Shown one piece after another: positions 16,952-24,793 of a DNA stretch of 64,000 bases. The stretch is from positions 62,001 to 126,000 of the forward strand of contig NZ_JASATX010000002.1 of NCBI RefSeq assembly GCF_029952955.1, given 5' to 3'. The notes below the pieces were generated by a model, which was not told the DNA's origin, searched no databases, and saw only the letters and a program-made list of their open reading frames with translations. Position 1 is the first letter of the stretch; the number at the start of each line of letters is the position of its first letter. The stretch comes from Ruicaihuangia caeni (GTDB lineage: Bacteria > Actinomycetota > Actinomycetes > Actinomycetales > Microbacteriaceae). The translations under genes were made by a program, and so were the position numbers.

Positions 16952-16985
16952 GGCTGCCCGCTCTCGGCTGGGGAGCGGGTCAGCC
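16952..16985 (+). terminator. Hairpin ending the flavoprotein-SDR-Dabb operon
   Basis: GGCTG-CCCGCTC (16952-16963) pairs with GAGCGGG-T-CAGCC (16973-16985), a 12-bp GC-rich stem with one bulge, 11 bp after the Dabb stop. No T-run follows. Confidence 0.6.
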
Positions 16986-17146
16986 GGGCGGTCTCTCAGG
17001 GTGCGGCTGCGGCATCCTGTATCGTTGAGCAGTCGGCTCAAGACAGGCGCAGTCGCTGCGCGTGGGTTTGTGGTCTTGCGGGCCGGTTTCACAGCACTTC
17101 CGCTGATGAATAGTCACTGATGTGATCGGCCCCGGCCAATGGATGC

Positions 17147-17188
17147 CCGGGTTTCTTTTCATGCAATCGCGAAAACCCGGAAAGCACT
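17147..17188 (+). promoter_or_regulatory. 5' leader hairpin covering the helicase ribosome site
   Basis: CCGGGTTT (17147-17154) is perfectly complementary to AAACCCGG (17173-17180). The last GG of that arm is also the start of the GGAAAG ribosome-binding site (17179-17184) for the ATG at 17189, so the fold would hide it. A possible -10 TATCGT at 17020-17025 would give an untranslated leader of about 160 nt, as in cold-inducible helicase and csp genes. The 16986-17146 stretch holds no gene. Confidence 0.5.
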
Positions 17189-19357
17189 ATGCCCAATTTC
17201 GACAAGGGCGCGCCGAAGCGTGCCCAGAACCGTTTCGACCGACCCTCGGCACAGGGCGGCGCCGCTCGCGGCTCCAAGCCGGGCAGCAAGAGCCCCAAGC
17301 ACCGCGGCTTCCGTGAAGAGTCCGCCGCGCAGAGCGGCACGAGCGCCAAGAAGCCTCGTTGGACTGCCGAGCGTCGTGAGGCCCGCGGCCTCGACGCTGA
17401 GCGTCCCCGCGGCGGGCGCACGACAGAGCGCCCCGACTGGAGCCCCCGCGAGCCGCGGAGCGACCGTCGCTTCGGGCACGGCCGGCCCAGCGGCGACCGC
17501 TTCGAGCGGGGCCAGCGCGGTGATCGCTTCGAGCGTCCCGCGCGCAGCGACCGCTACGGCAATGAGCGCTCGGAGAGCCGCAACCGTTTCGACCGCGCAC
17601 CCCGCGATGACCGTTTCGACCGTGCACCCCGCGACCGCGACGACCGTTTCGACCGTGCGCCGCGCGAGCGCGACGACCGTTTCGACCGTGCGCCCCGCGA
17701 GCGCGACGACCGATTCGGACGAGCACCCCGCGGGGGCGACTACGACCGCAGCAACCGTGCACCGCGCGAGGGGCGCTACGAGCGTGGCGATCGGCCGCTG
17801 CGTGACGGTCGTGCCGAGCGCGGCGAGCGTTCCGGCGGCTACGGCAACGACCGGTTCGACCGGTCGGAGCGGGCGCCTCGCAGCGACCGCTTCGAGCGCG
17901 CCGATCGCGGTCCCCGGCGTGACGACCGGTTCGGCGGTGAGAACCGCTACCAGCGCGACGACCGCGCCGGCCGCCAGAATCGCGATGACCGTGCGCCGCG
18001 TTCCGACCGCTTCAACCGTGACGACCGCTTCAACCGTGACGACCGTGCGCCCCGCTATGACCGGCGCGACGACCAGCCGGCCCGCCGCGAATCCTCCTAC
18101 TACCCGTCGCGCGACGCCAAGCCGTCCACCGCGAACGACGATGTCGTGCTCGAGAAGCTCGAGGCGGCGATGACGGTCGCAGAGGACGTCGAAGGCGTGA
18201 CCTTCGGCGACTTGGGCCTTGGTGACAACATCGGCCGGGCGCTCGCCGAGCTGGGTGCGGTCAGCCCGTTCCCGATTCAAGCCGCGACCATCCCGGTCGT
18301 GCTCGAGGGCCGCGATGTGCTCGGCCGCGGGCGTACCGGCTCGGGCAAGACGATCGCCTTCGGCGCCCCCGCAGTGGAACGACTGATGGCGAACGGTGGC
18401 GGCAAGAAGCGTCAGCTCGGCCGCAGCCCTCGCGCGCTCATCCTCGCCCCCACTCGCGAGCTGGCGTTGCAGATCGACCGCACCGTGCAGCCCATCGCCC
18501 GCAGCGTGGGCCTCTTCACGACCCAGATCTATGGCGGTGTGCCCCAGGCGCGCCAGGTCGGCGCGCTCCAGCGGGGTGTCGACATCGTGATCGGCACGCC
18601 CGGTCGCATCGAGGACCTTGTGGAGCAGGGTCGCCTCGACCTCAGCCAGGTCGAGATCACGGTGCTCGACGAAGCCGACCACATGTGCGACCTCGGGTTC
18701 CTCGAGCCGGTGCAGCGCATCATCCGTCGCACCGCTCCCGGCGGCCAGAAGCTGCTGTTCAGCGCGACGCTCGACACGGGTGTGGCTGCCCTCGTCGACG
18801 AGTTCCTCGTGAACCCGTCGGTGCACGAGGTCGCCGGCGAAGACCAGGCCTCGTCGACCATCGATCACCGTGTGCTGCTGATCGACCACCGTGAGAAGAC
18901 GGCGATCATCGAGCAGCTCGCAGCGGGCGACGGCAAGACGCTCATCTTCACTCGCACCCGCTCATACGCCGAGCAATTGGCCGAGATGCTCGAAGACGCC
19001 GATATCCCCGCGGTGAGCCTGCATGGCGATCTCAACCAGTCGCGTCGCACGCGCAACCTCGAGAAGCTCACTCGCGGCCGCGTGAACGTGCTGGTGGCGA
19101 CCGATGTCGCCGCTCGCGGCATCCACGTCGACGACATCTCGTTGGTGATCCAGGCCGACGCTCCCGACGAGTACAAGACCTACTTGCACCGCGCCGGTCG
19201 GACCGGCCGCGCCGGCAAGCCCGGCACGGTCGTCACGCTCGTGGGCCGCAACCGCCGTCGTCGGGTCGACCAGTTGCTCGAGCGCGCCGACATCGCGGCC
19301 GAGTACACCAACGTCGCCGCCGGTGACGAGCTGCTCGAGGAACTCGCGGCACTCTGA
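17189..19357 (+). CDS. DEAD-box RNA helicase with long Arg/Asp repeat N-terminus
   Basis: 722 residues. Residues 1 to about 330 are disordered and made of degenerate repeats such as DDRFDRAPR and ERDDRF. The catalytic core follows, with Q-motif-like FGDLGLGDNIGRAL and FPIQAATIP, Walker A GRTGSGKT (about 381), PTRELA, DEAD box VLDEADHM (about 494), FSAT, and the second domain through ARGIHVDD and HRAGRTGRAG (about 670). It unwinds RNA duplexes, likely in cold adaptation or ribosome assembly. In most bacterial relatives the basic tail is C-terminal; here the core ends the protein and the charged tail is N-terminal. A palindromic terminator follows at 19380. Confidence 0.95.
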   Translation: MPNFDKGAPKRAQNRFDRPSAQGGAARGSKPGSKSPKHRGFREESAAQSGTSAKKPRWTAERREARGLDAERPRGGRTTERPDWSPREPRSDRRFGHGRPSGDRFERGQRGDRFERPARSDRYGNERSESRNRFDRAPRDDRFDRAPRDRDDRFDRAPRERDDRFDRAPRERDDRFGRAPRGGDYDRSNRAPREGRYERGDRPLRDGRAERGERSGGYGNDRFDRSERAPRSDRFERADRGPRRDDRFGGENRYQRDDRAGRQNRDDRAPRSDRFNRDDRFNRDDRAPRYDRRDDQPARRESSYYPSRDAKPSTANDDVVLEKLEAAMTVAEDVEGVTFGDLGLGDNIGRALAELGAVSPFPIQAATIPVVLEGRDVLGRGRTGSGKTIAFGAPAVERLMANGGGKKRQLGRSPRALILAPTRELALQIDRTVQPIARSVGLFTTQIYGGVPQARQVGALQRGVDIVIGTPGRIEDLVEQGRLDLSQVEITVLDEADHMCDLGFLEPVQRIIRRTAPGGQKLLFSATLDTGVAALVDEFLVNPSVHEVAGEDQASSTIDHRVLLIDHREKTAIIEQLAAGDGKTLIFTRTRSYAEQLAEMLEDADIPAVSLHGDLNQSRRTRNLEKLTRGRVNVLVATDVAARGIHVDDISLVIQADAPDEYKTYLHRAGRTGRAGKPGTVVTLVGRNRRRRVDQLLERADIAAEYTNVAAGDELLEELAAL

Positions 19358-19379
19358 CGCCAGGAGCAACAACGAACTG

Positions 19380-19443
19380 ACGGATGCCGGGCGGCACCCC
19401 GGGGCGCGACATGCGCTCACGGCAGGTGCCACCCGGCATCCGT
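19380..19443 (+). terminator. Long hairpin terminator built on CGGATGCC
   Basis: Arms of 19 nt (19380-19398 and 19425-19443) start ACGGATGCCGG and have one mismatch. It lies 22 bp past the helicase stop, with TCGTTCTTGG after it. The arm core is the over-represented 8-mer CGGATGCC in inverted orientation. Confidence 0.7.
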
Positions 19444-19572
19444 CGTTCTTGGCGTACGTCTCGAGCACTGCCGTCAGGTGTGCGAGGGTCCGGCCTGTCA
19501 GCTACGGCTGAGAGAGTGGGTGACCGGCGGCAATCGCCGCAGTGAAGCATCACCCGAAGGAGACCGCTCGCG

Positions 19573-20562
19573 TTGTCTGTGCCTCTGAGCATCCTCGACC
19601 TGGTCGCGATCCCCGAGGGCCGCACCGCCCGAGATGCGATCGCCGCTTCGATGCGCTCGGCCGAACTGGCCGATTGTCTCGGCTACCGCCGACTCTGGTT
19701 CGCCGAGCACCACAACACGACGAACCTCGCGGCGAGCGCGACCGCGCTCCTGATCTCGCAGGCCGCATCGGTCACCGAGCGCATCCGTGTCGGCTCCGGG
19801 GGAGTGATGCTGCCGAACCATGCCCCGCTCATGGTGGCGGAGCAGTACGGCACGCTCGCGAGCATGCATGGCGACCGGATCGACCTGGGGCTCGGCCGGG
19901 CTCCGGGCACCGACATGCTGACCGCTCAGGCTCTCGCGCGCTCGTCGGCGGAACCGCAGGCGTTCGCCAGGAGCATCTACGACCTGCAGGGGTGGTTCGG
20001 TGACGCCGGTAAGGCTCACAGCTCGCCGATCGTCTCGGCGGTATCGGCGGGCACCGAGGTGCCGATCTGGGTGCTCGGGTCGACCGTGAGCGGTGCCTCG
20101 ATCGCCGGGCAGCTCGGGCTTCCGTTCGCCGTCGCCTCGCATTTCGCCCCCGACCAGCTCGACCAGGCCATCCAGGTCTACCGCCAGACCTTCTCGACCG
20201 AATCGCCCACCGCTCGGTTGGATGCGCCGTACGTGATGGCGGGCATCAATGTGATGGTCGCCGACACCGACGAGCAAGCCGCGCGCGAGTTCACCGTCGT
20301 CGAGCAGATGTTCCTCGACATCCAGCGGGGCCTTCGGCGCAAGATGCAGCCACCGGTCGATCCAGCGACGCTTCCCAGCACCGGCGAGCAGGGCAACCCG
20401 ATGCTGCGGATCAAGGCGGTCGGTGCTCCCGCGACGGTCAAGGCCCGACTCGAGGCGTTCGTGGAGCGAACCGGCGCTGATGAGCTGATCACCGTGACAT
20501 ACGCCTATGACGCCGGCGTGCGGGATCGCTCGCTGCAGTTGCTCGCCGACCTCTGGTTCTGA
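19573..20562 (+). CDS. LLM-class (luciferase-like) flavin-dependent oxidoreductase
   Basis: 329 residues. MSVPLSILDLVAIPEGRTARDA, then YRRLWFAEHHNTTNLA, VGSGGVMLPNHAPLMVAEQ and RIDLGLGRAPGTD are the standard blocks of the bacterial luciferase-like TIM-barrel family of the MsnO8 type. It uses FMN or F420-like cofactors; substrate unknown. The start is TTG at 19573 with GAAGGAGA about 10 nt upstream; a GTG two codons on (19579) is an alternative. It stands alone between the helicase terminator and the 5'-nucleotidase promoter. Confidence 0.92.
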   Translation: MSVPLSILDLVAIPEGRTARDAIAASMRSAELADCLGYRRLWFAEHHNTTNLAASATALLISQAASVTERIRVGSGGVMLPNHAPLMVAEQYGTLASMHGDRIDLGLGRAPGTDMLTAQALARSSAEPQAFARSIYDLQGWFGDAGKAHSSPIVSAVSAGTEVPIWVLGSTVSGASIAGQLGLPFAVASHFAPDQLDQAIQVYRQTFSTESPTARLDAPYVMAGINVMVADTDEQAAREFTVVEQMFLDIQRGLRRKMQPPVDPATLPSTGEQGNPMLRIKAVGAPATVKARLEAFVERTGADELITVTYAYDAGVRDRSLQLLADLWF

Positions 20563-20598
20563 CGCGCCCCGGCGAAGTTCGCAGCTGACTCGGATGCC

Positions 20599-20616
20599 GT
20601 TCACCGCCCGTTCTTA
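20599..20616 (+). promoter_or_regulatory. PHO-box-like direct repeat before the 5'-nucleotidase
   Basis: GTTCACC (20599-20605) and GTTCTTA (20610-20616) are 11 bp apart, the unit length of actinobacterial PhoP (PHO) boxes, whose core is GTTCACC. A TAGGCT at 20662-20667 could be the -10. Control of an extracellular nucleotidase by phosphate starvation would make sense. Only two units are visible and the second is degenerate. Confidence 0.4.
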
Positions 20617-20753
20617 GATTCTTGGGTTTCGGGGGTCTGGTGCTCGAGCATCGCGAACCCCTAGGCTGACGGCCAACGTCCCCCATTCGGGGGATCTGCA
20701 CTTCAGAATCGGCGCCCGCTTGCCCGGCGCGATGACCTTGGAGGCCGTCACAC

Positions 20754-23039
20754 ATGGACACAACAGACACCGAACCGTCGCGGTCGCGGCGGATCATAGG
20801 GGCCGCGGCCATCGCGGCCCTTTCGCTCGGGTTCACAGCCCTCGTCACCCCGCCGGCCTTCGCCGCAGACCCCGTCGAGATCGAGATCCTCACGGTGAAC
20901 GATTTCCACGGACGCCTCGCGCCCGATGGTTCGGTTCCCGGTGCCGCCCAGATGGGCGGCATGGTCGATTACTGGCGCAGCCAGAACCCGAACACCTCGT
21001 TCGTCGCAGCGGGCGACCTGATCGGCGCTTCGACGTTCACGTCATTCATTCAGCGCGATCTGCCGACCATCCAGGTGTTCAACGCGATCGGCCTCGACAC
21101 CAGCTCGTTCGGCAATCACGAGTTCGACGCCGGCCGAGCCGACGTCGACGAGCGTGTGCTGCCGGCGGCCGACTGGCCGTACCTCGCGGCGAATCTCTAC
21201 GACCGCACCACCGGTGAGCCGGCGTATGAGGAGTACTTCATCCAGGAGTTCGACGGTGTGCGCATCGGTTACATCGGCGGCGTCACCGAGGAGCTTCCGT
21301 CGCTGGTGAGCCCCGACGGCATCGCGTCGCTCGAAGTGCGCGGCATCGTCGAGGAGACGAACCGGGTCGCGGCCGAGCTCAGCGATGGCGATGAGGCGAA
21401 TGGTGAGGCGGAAGTGCTTGTGCTGCTCGTGCACGAGGGCGCCGCGACCCCCGACCTCTCATCGTCGACCGACGACTCGGTGTTCGGTCGGATCGTCACG
21501 GGTCTCTCGCCTGACGTCGACGCGATCGTCTCGGGTCACACGCACCTCGCCTACTACCACGAGGTGACCGTGCCAGGCATGGAGCGACCGAGGCTCGTCA
21601 TCTCGGCGGGCCAGTACGGCATGCAGTACGGGCACTTGAACCTCAGTGTCGACCCCGATACCGGTCAAATCCTCTCGTTCACCGGCGAGGTGCTGCCCAT
21701 GACCGGGTTCACGCCCGACGCCGAGGTCGCGCAGATCGTCGCCGAGGCGTCCGCCGTGGCCGCTGAACTCGGGAGCGTGAAGGTCGGCGAGATCACCGAC
21801 TCCTTCTATCGCGCGGTGCAGAACCCGCAACCGCCGAGCACCCAGAATCCGAACGGCGTGCCGTTCCCGGAGAACCGCGGAGGCGAGTCGACCCTCGGCA
21901 ACTTCGTGGCCGATGTGCAGCTGTGGGCGACGAGTGCACTGAGCACTGAGATCGCGCTCATGAACCCCGGAGGACTCCGCACCGACCTGCTGTACGCCTC
22001 GTCGGGCGCCAACGATCCGAACGGCAACCTCACCTATCGGGAAGCCGCCGAGGTGCAGCCCTTCGCCAACACCCTCGTGACGATGACACTCACCGGTGCT
22101 CAGCTGAAGCAGGTGCTCGAGGAGCAGTGGCAGCCGGCCGGTGCGTCTCGGCCGTTCCTCAAGCTCGGGCTGTCCCAGGGATTCGAGTACACGTACGATC
22201 CGACCGCTGCCCAGGGCGAGCGAATCACGAACATGTGGCTCGACGGCCGGCTGATCGAACCGACCGACACCTTCAAGATCGTCGCGAACTCCTTCCTCGC
22301 GGCGGGCGGCGACAACTTCGCCACGCTCGCTCAGGGGAGCGGGCGCGCTGACAGCGGCCGGGTCGACCTGCAGGCGATGGTCGACTACTTCGTCGCGAAT
22401 CCGACGGCATCGCCCGACTACGTGCAGCGCTCGGCGGGCGTGACCATGTCGGCTCCGGGGCCATTCGTGCCCGGAGACTCGTTGACGCTCGACCTCTCGT
22501 CGCTGCTGTTCAGCCGGGGCGGTCCGACGACCGGCACCGTCGAGGTCGCGCTGGGCGACACCGTGCTGGGCTCGGCGACCATCGACGGCACCATCGTCGA
22601 CACGACCGACGAGCAGGGGCGAGCATCGGTGACCGTGACCATCCCGCAACTGCCCGCCGGTGTCGCGACCCTCGTCGTCACAGTGGTCGAGACAGGCACC
22701 TCCGTCGAAGTGCCGATCATCATCGAGCAGCCGCTCGAGGCGATCACCAGCACCAAGGCGCCGTGGATCACGGGCAACGCGAGCGTCGGCAAGACGCTCA
22801 AGGCGCACGAGGGCAAGTGGAGCGTCAAGAAGCCCGAGCTCAGCTTCCAGTGGCTGCGCGATGGCGAGCCGATCCCCGGAGCGACCGCAGCCGACTACCG
22901 GCTGACCGAAGACGACCTCGACGCCGAGATCACCGTGATGGTGACCGCCTCGGCGCCAGGGTTCGCCGACGGCAGCGCAGTCGCGGAACCGGTGACGGTC
23001 ATGCTCAAGCCCGGCGCATCACGCGGGCTGTCGAAGTGA
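20754..23039 (+). CDS. Secreted bifunctional metallophosphatase/5'-nucleotidase
   Basis: 761 residues. Signal peptide: RSRR then IIGAAAIAALSLGFTALV, cleavage near AFAA. Metallophosphatase domain with VNDFHGR, GDLIGAS, GNHEFD, LVHEGA and SGHTH metal ligands; then the 5'-nucleotidase C-terminal domain (GGESTLGNFVADV, NPGGLRTDL, FLAAGGDNF). After about residue 560 there are two Ig-like domains, the last with the GNASVGKTLKAHEGKWS pattern of bacterial surface repeats. It would hydrolyse extracellular nucleotides to nucleoside and phosphate. No LPxTG or anchor is seen, so it is released or loosely bound. RBS GGAGG upstream. Confidence 0.93.
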   Translation: MDTTDTEPSRSRRIIGAAAIAALSLGFTALVTPPAFAADPVEIEILTVNDFHGRLAPDGSVPGAAQMGGMVDYWRSQNPNTSFVAAGDLIGASTFTSFIQRDLPTIQVFNAIGLDTSSFGNHEFDAGRADVDERVLPAADWPYLAANLYDRTTGEPAYEEYFIQEFDGVRIGYIGGVTEELPSLVSPDGIASLEVRGIVEETNRVAAELSDGDEANGEAEVLVLLVHEGAATPDLSSSTDDSVFGRIVTGLSPDVDAIVSGHTHLAYYHEVTVPGMERPRLVISAGQYGMQYGHLNLSVDPDTGQILSFTGEVLPMTGFTPDAEVAQIVAEASAVAAELGSVKVGEITDSFYRAVQNPQPPSTQNPNGVPFPENRGGESTLGNFVADVQLWATSALSTEIALMNPGGLRTDLLYASSGANDPNGNLTYREAAEVQPFANTLVTMTLTGAQLKQVLEEQWQPAGASRPFLKLGLSQGFEYTYDPTAAQGERITNMWLDGRLIEPTDTFKIVANSFLAAGGDNFATLAQGSGRADSGRVDLQAMVDYFVANPTASPDYVQRSAGVTMSAPGPFVPGDSLTLDLSSLLFSRGGPTTGTVEVALGDTVLGSATIDGTIVDTTDEQGRASVTVTIPQLPAGVATLVVTVVETGTSVEVPIIIEQPLEAITSTKAPWITGNASVGKTLKAHEGKWSVKKPELSFQWLRDGEPIPGATAADYRLTEDDLDAEITVMVTASAPGFADGSAVAEPVTVMLKPGASRGLSK

Positions 23040-23104
23040 TCGGCCGAGCGCCCGAGATGACGACCAAGGGTGACCCCACCCAGCAGTAGCGTCGTCGCAA
23101 CAGA

Positions 23105-23138
23105 AACGGATGCCGTGGCTGCCGCCGCGGCATCCGTT
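23105..23138 (+). terminator. Hairpin terminator built on CGGATGCC
   Basis: AACGGATGCCG (23105-23115) pairs perfectly with CGGCATCCGTT (23128-23138), followed by CCTGTTCGTG, after the nucleotidase gene. It uses the same 8-mer pair as the hairpin at 19380. Confidence 0.7.
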
Positions 23139-23248
23139 CCTGTTCGTGTCGCCATCGTCGTCATGGTCGAGTCGGGGATTCCGAGCCCTGGTACCGTGAA
23201 TCCCAGCTTGCTGTCACCGCTGCAACGTCCGACCAGGTGAGGAATCCC

Positions 23249-24184
23249 ATGCCCCGCGTACTCGACTCGATCGCCGACGCCGTCGGCAACACTCCGCTCG
23301 TCCGCCTCAACCGGGTGACCGAGGGCCTGCAGGCGACCGTGCTCGCGAAGCTGGAGTTCTACAACCCTTCAGCGAGCGTCAAGGACCGCATCGGCGTCGC
23401 CATCATCGATGCTGCCGAGAAGTCGGGCGAGCTGAAGCCGGGCGGCACCATCGTCGAGGCCACCAGCGGCAACACCGGCATCGCGCTTGCCATGGTCGGC
23501 GCCGCCCGCGGGTACCGCGTCATCCTCGCAATGCCCGAGACCATGAGCCGCGAGCGCAAGATGCTGCTGCGCGCCTATGGTGCTGAGCTCGTGCTCACGC
23601 CCGGCTCGGAGGGTATGCGCGGCGCCGTGGAGCGCGCCAAGCAGCTCATCGATGAGACGCCGGGCGCCGTCGCGGCGAGCCAGTTCGCCAACCCCGCGAA
23701 CCCTGCGATCCACCGCGCCACCACTGGCGAGGAGATCTGGCGCGACACCGACGGCGCGGTCGACATCCTGGTGGCGGGCATCGGCACCGGCGGCACCATC
23801 ACGGGCGCCGGTCAGCTCCTGAAGGAGCGCAAGCCCGGCGTGCAGGTCATCGCCGTCGAGCCCGAGGAGTCTCCGATCCTCAACGGCGGCCAGCCCGGCC
23901 CGCACAAGATCCAGGGGATCGGCGCGAACTTCGTGCCCGACGTGCTCGACACCGAGGTCTACGACGAAGTCATCGACGTCAACCTCGGCGACGCCGTGAG
24001 CACCTCTCGTCGCCTCGCGACGCAGGAGGGCATCCTCGCCGGCATCTCGTCGGGGGCAGCGGTGCACGCTGCGCTCGATGTCGCGGCGCGGCCCGAGAAC
24101 GCAGGCAAGACGATCGTGGTGGTCATCCCCAGCTACGGTGAGCGGTACCTCTCCACGGTGCTCTTCGAAGACCTCGCCGACTGA
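23249..24184 (+). CDS. cysK: Cysteine synthase A (O-acetylserine sulfhydrylase)
   Basis: 311 residues, full length. The PLP lysine is in [11 protein letters not shown] (about residue 43), the substrate loop is TSGNTGIAL, the phosphate loop GTGGTITG, and [10 protein letters not shown] near the end. It makes cysteine from O-acetylserine and sulfide. ATG at 23249 (MPRVLDSI) has GAGGAA 5 nt upstream and gives the family N-terminus; a GTG at 23237 is less likely. cysE follows after 2 nt, so the last two steps of cysteine synthesis are one operon and the proteins are expected to form the cysteine synthase complex. Confidence 0.97.
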   Translation: MPRVLDSIADAVGNTPLVRLNRVTEGLQATVLAKLEFYNPSASVKDRIGVAIIDAAEKSGELKPGGTIVEATSGNTGIALAMVGAARGYRVILAMPETMSRERKMLLRAYGAELVLTPGSEGMRGAVERAKQLIDETPGAVAASQFANPANPAIHRATTGEEIWRDTDGAVDILVAGIGTGGTITGAGQLLKERKPGVQVIAVEPEESPILNGGQPGPHKIQGIGANFVPDVLDTEVYDEVIDVNLGDAVSTSRRLATQEGILAGISSGAAVHAALDVAARPENAGKTIVVVIPSYGERYLSTVLFEDLAD

Positions 24185-24186
24185 CC

Positions 24187-24711
24187 ATGGGCGTGCGCGA
24201 CGACATTCGCGCCGCGCAGCGCCTCGACCCGGCCGCGCGGGGCGCGTTCGAGATCTGGCTCACGTACTCGGGGCTGCATGCGGTGTGGGGCTACCGCGTG
24301 GCGAACCGCCTTTGGCGGGCGAACCTCAAGCTGCTGGCGCGCGTCGTCTCGCAGTTCGTGCGCTTCCTGACCGGGGTGGAGATCCACCCCGGCGCGACGA
24401 TCGGAAAGCGGCTCTTCATCGATCACGGCATGGGCGTCGTGATCGGCGAGACCGCGACGATCGGCGATGACGTGCTGATCTACCACGGCGTCACACTCGG
24501 CGGCAAGGGCAGCGACACGGCTGGGGCGCGGCATCCGTCGATCGGTCATCGTGTGATGATCGGGGCCGGGGCGACGCTGCTCGGCGACATCTCAATCGGC
24601 GACGATTCGGTCGTCGCGGCGGGTTCGGTCGTGCTCAAATCGGCTCCGGCAGGTTCGCTGATCGCCGGAGTGCCCGCCACGGTGCGCCCCCGCGTCTCGG
24701 CCAACCGCTGA
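24187..24711 (+). CDS. cysE: Serine O-acetyltransferase
   Basis: 174 residues, the short bacterial form. The C-terminal left-handed beta helix is clear from hexapeptide repeats ([55 protein letters not shown]), with the catalytic His in DHGMG. The N-terminal helical domain is short, as in Bacillus and Actinobacteria. It acetylates serine with acetyl-CoA. It starts 2 nt after the cysK stop. The usual C-terminal Ile that docks into CysK is not obvious (ends SANR). Confidence 0.96.
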   Translation: MGVRDDIRAAQRLDPAARGAFEIWLTYSGLHAVWGYRVANRLWRANLKLLARVVSQFVRFLTGVEIHPGATIGKRLFIDHGMGVVIGETATIGDDVLIYHGVTLGGKGSDTAGARHPSIGHRVMIGAGATLLGDISIGDDSVVAAGSVVLKSAPAGSLIAGVPATVRPRVSANR

Positions 24712-24793
24712 TTGCTGATTCGCCGGCGTTCGGCGGGCGCACGCCGGTGGCCGATCGGTCGCATGCCTGCCCGGCTCAACGTAGGGTGTGCCC

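Noticed and set aside
17570-18060. CRISPR-like periodic repeats
   Set aside because: They are in-frame degenerate codons for Arg/Asp-rich protein repeats inside the helicase gene, with no unique spacers and no cas genes nearby.
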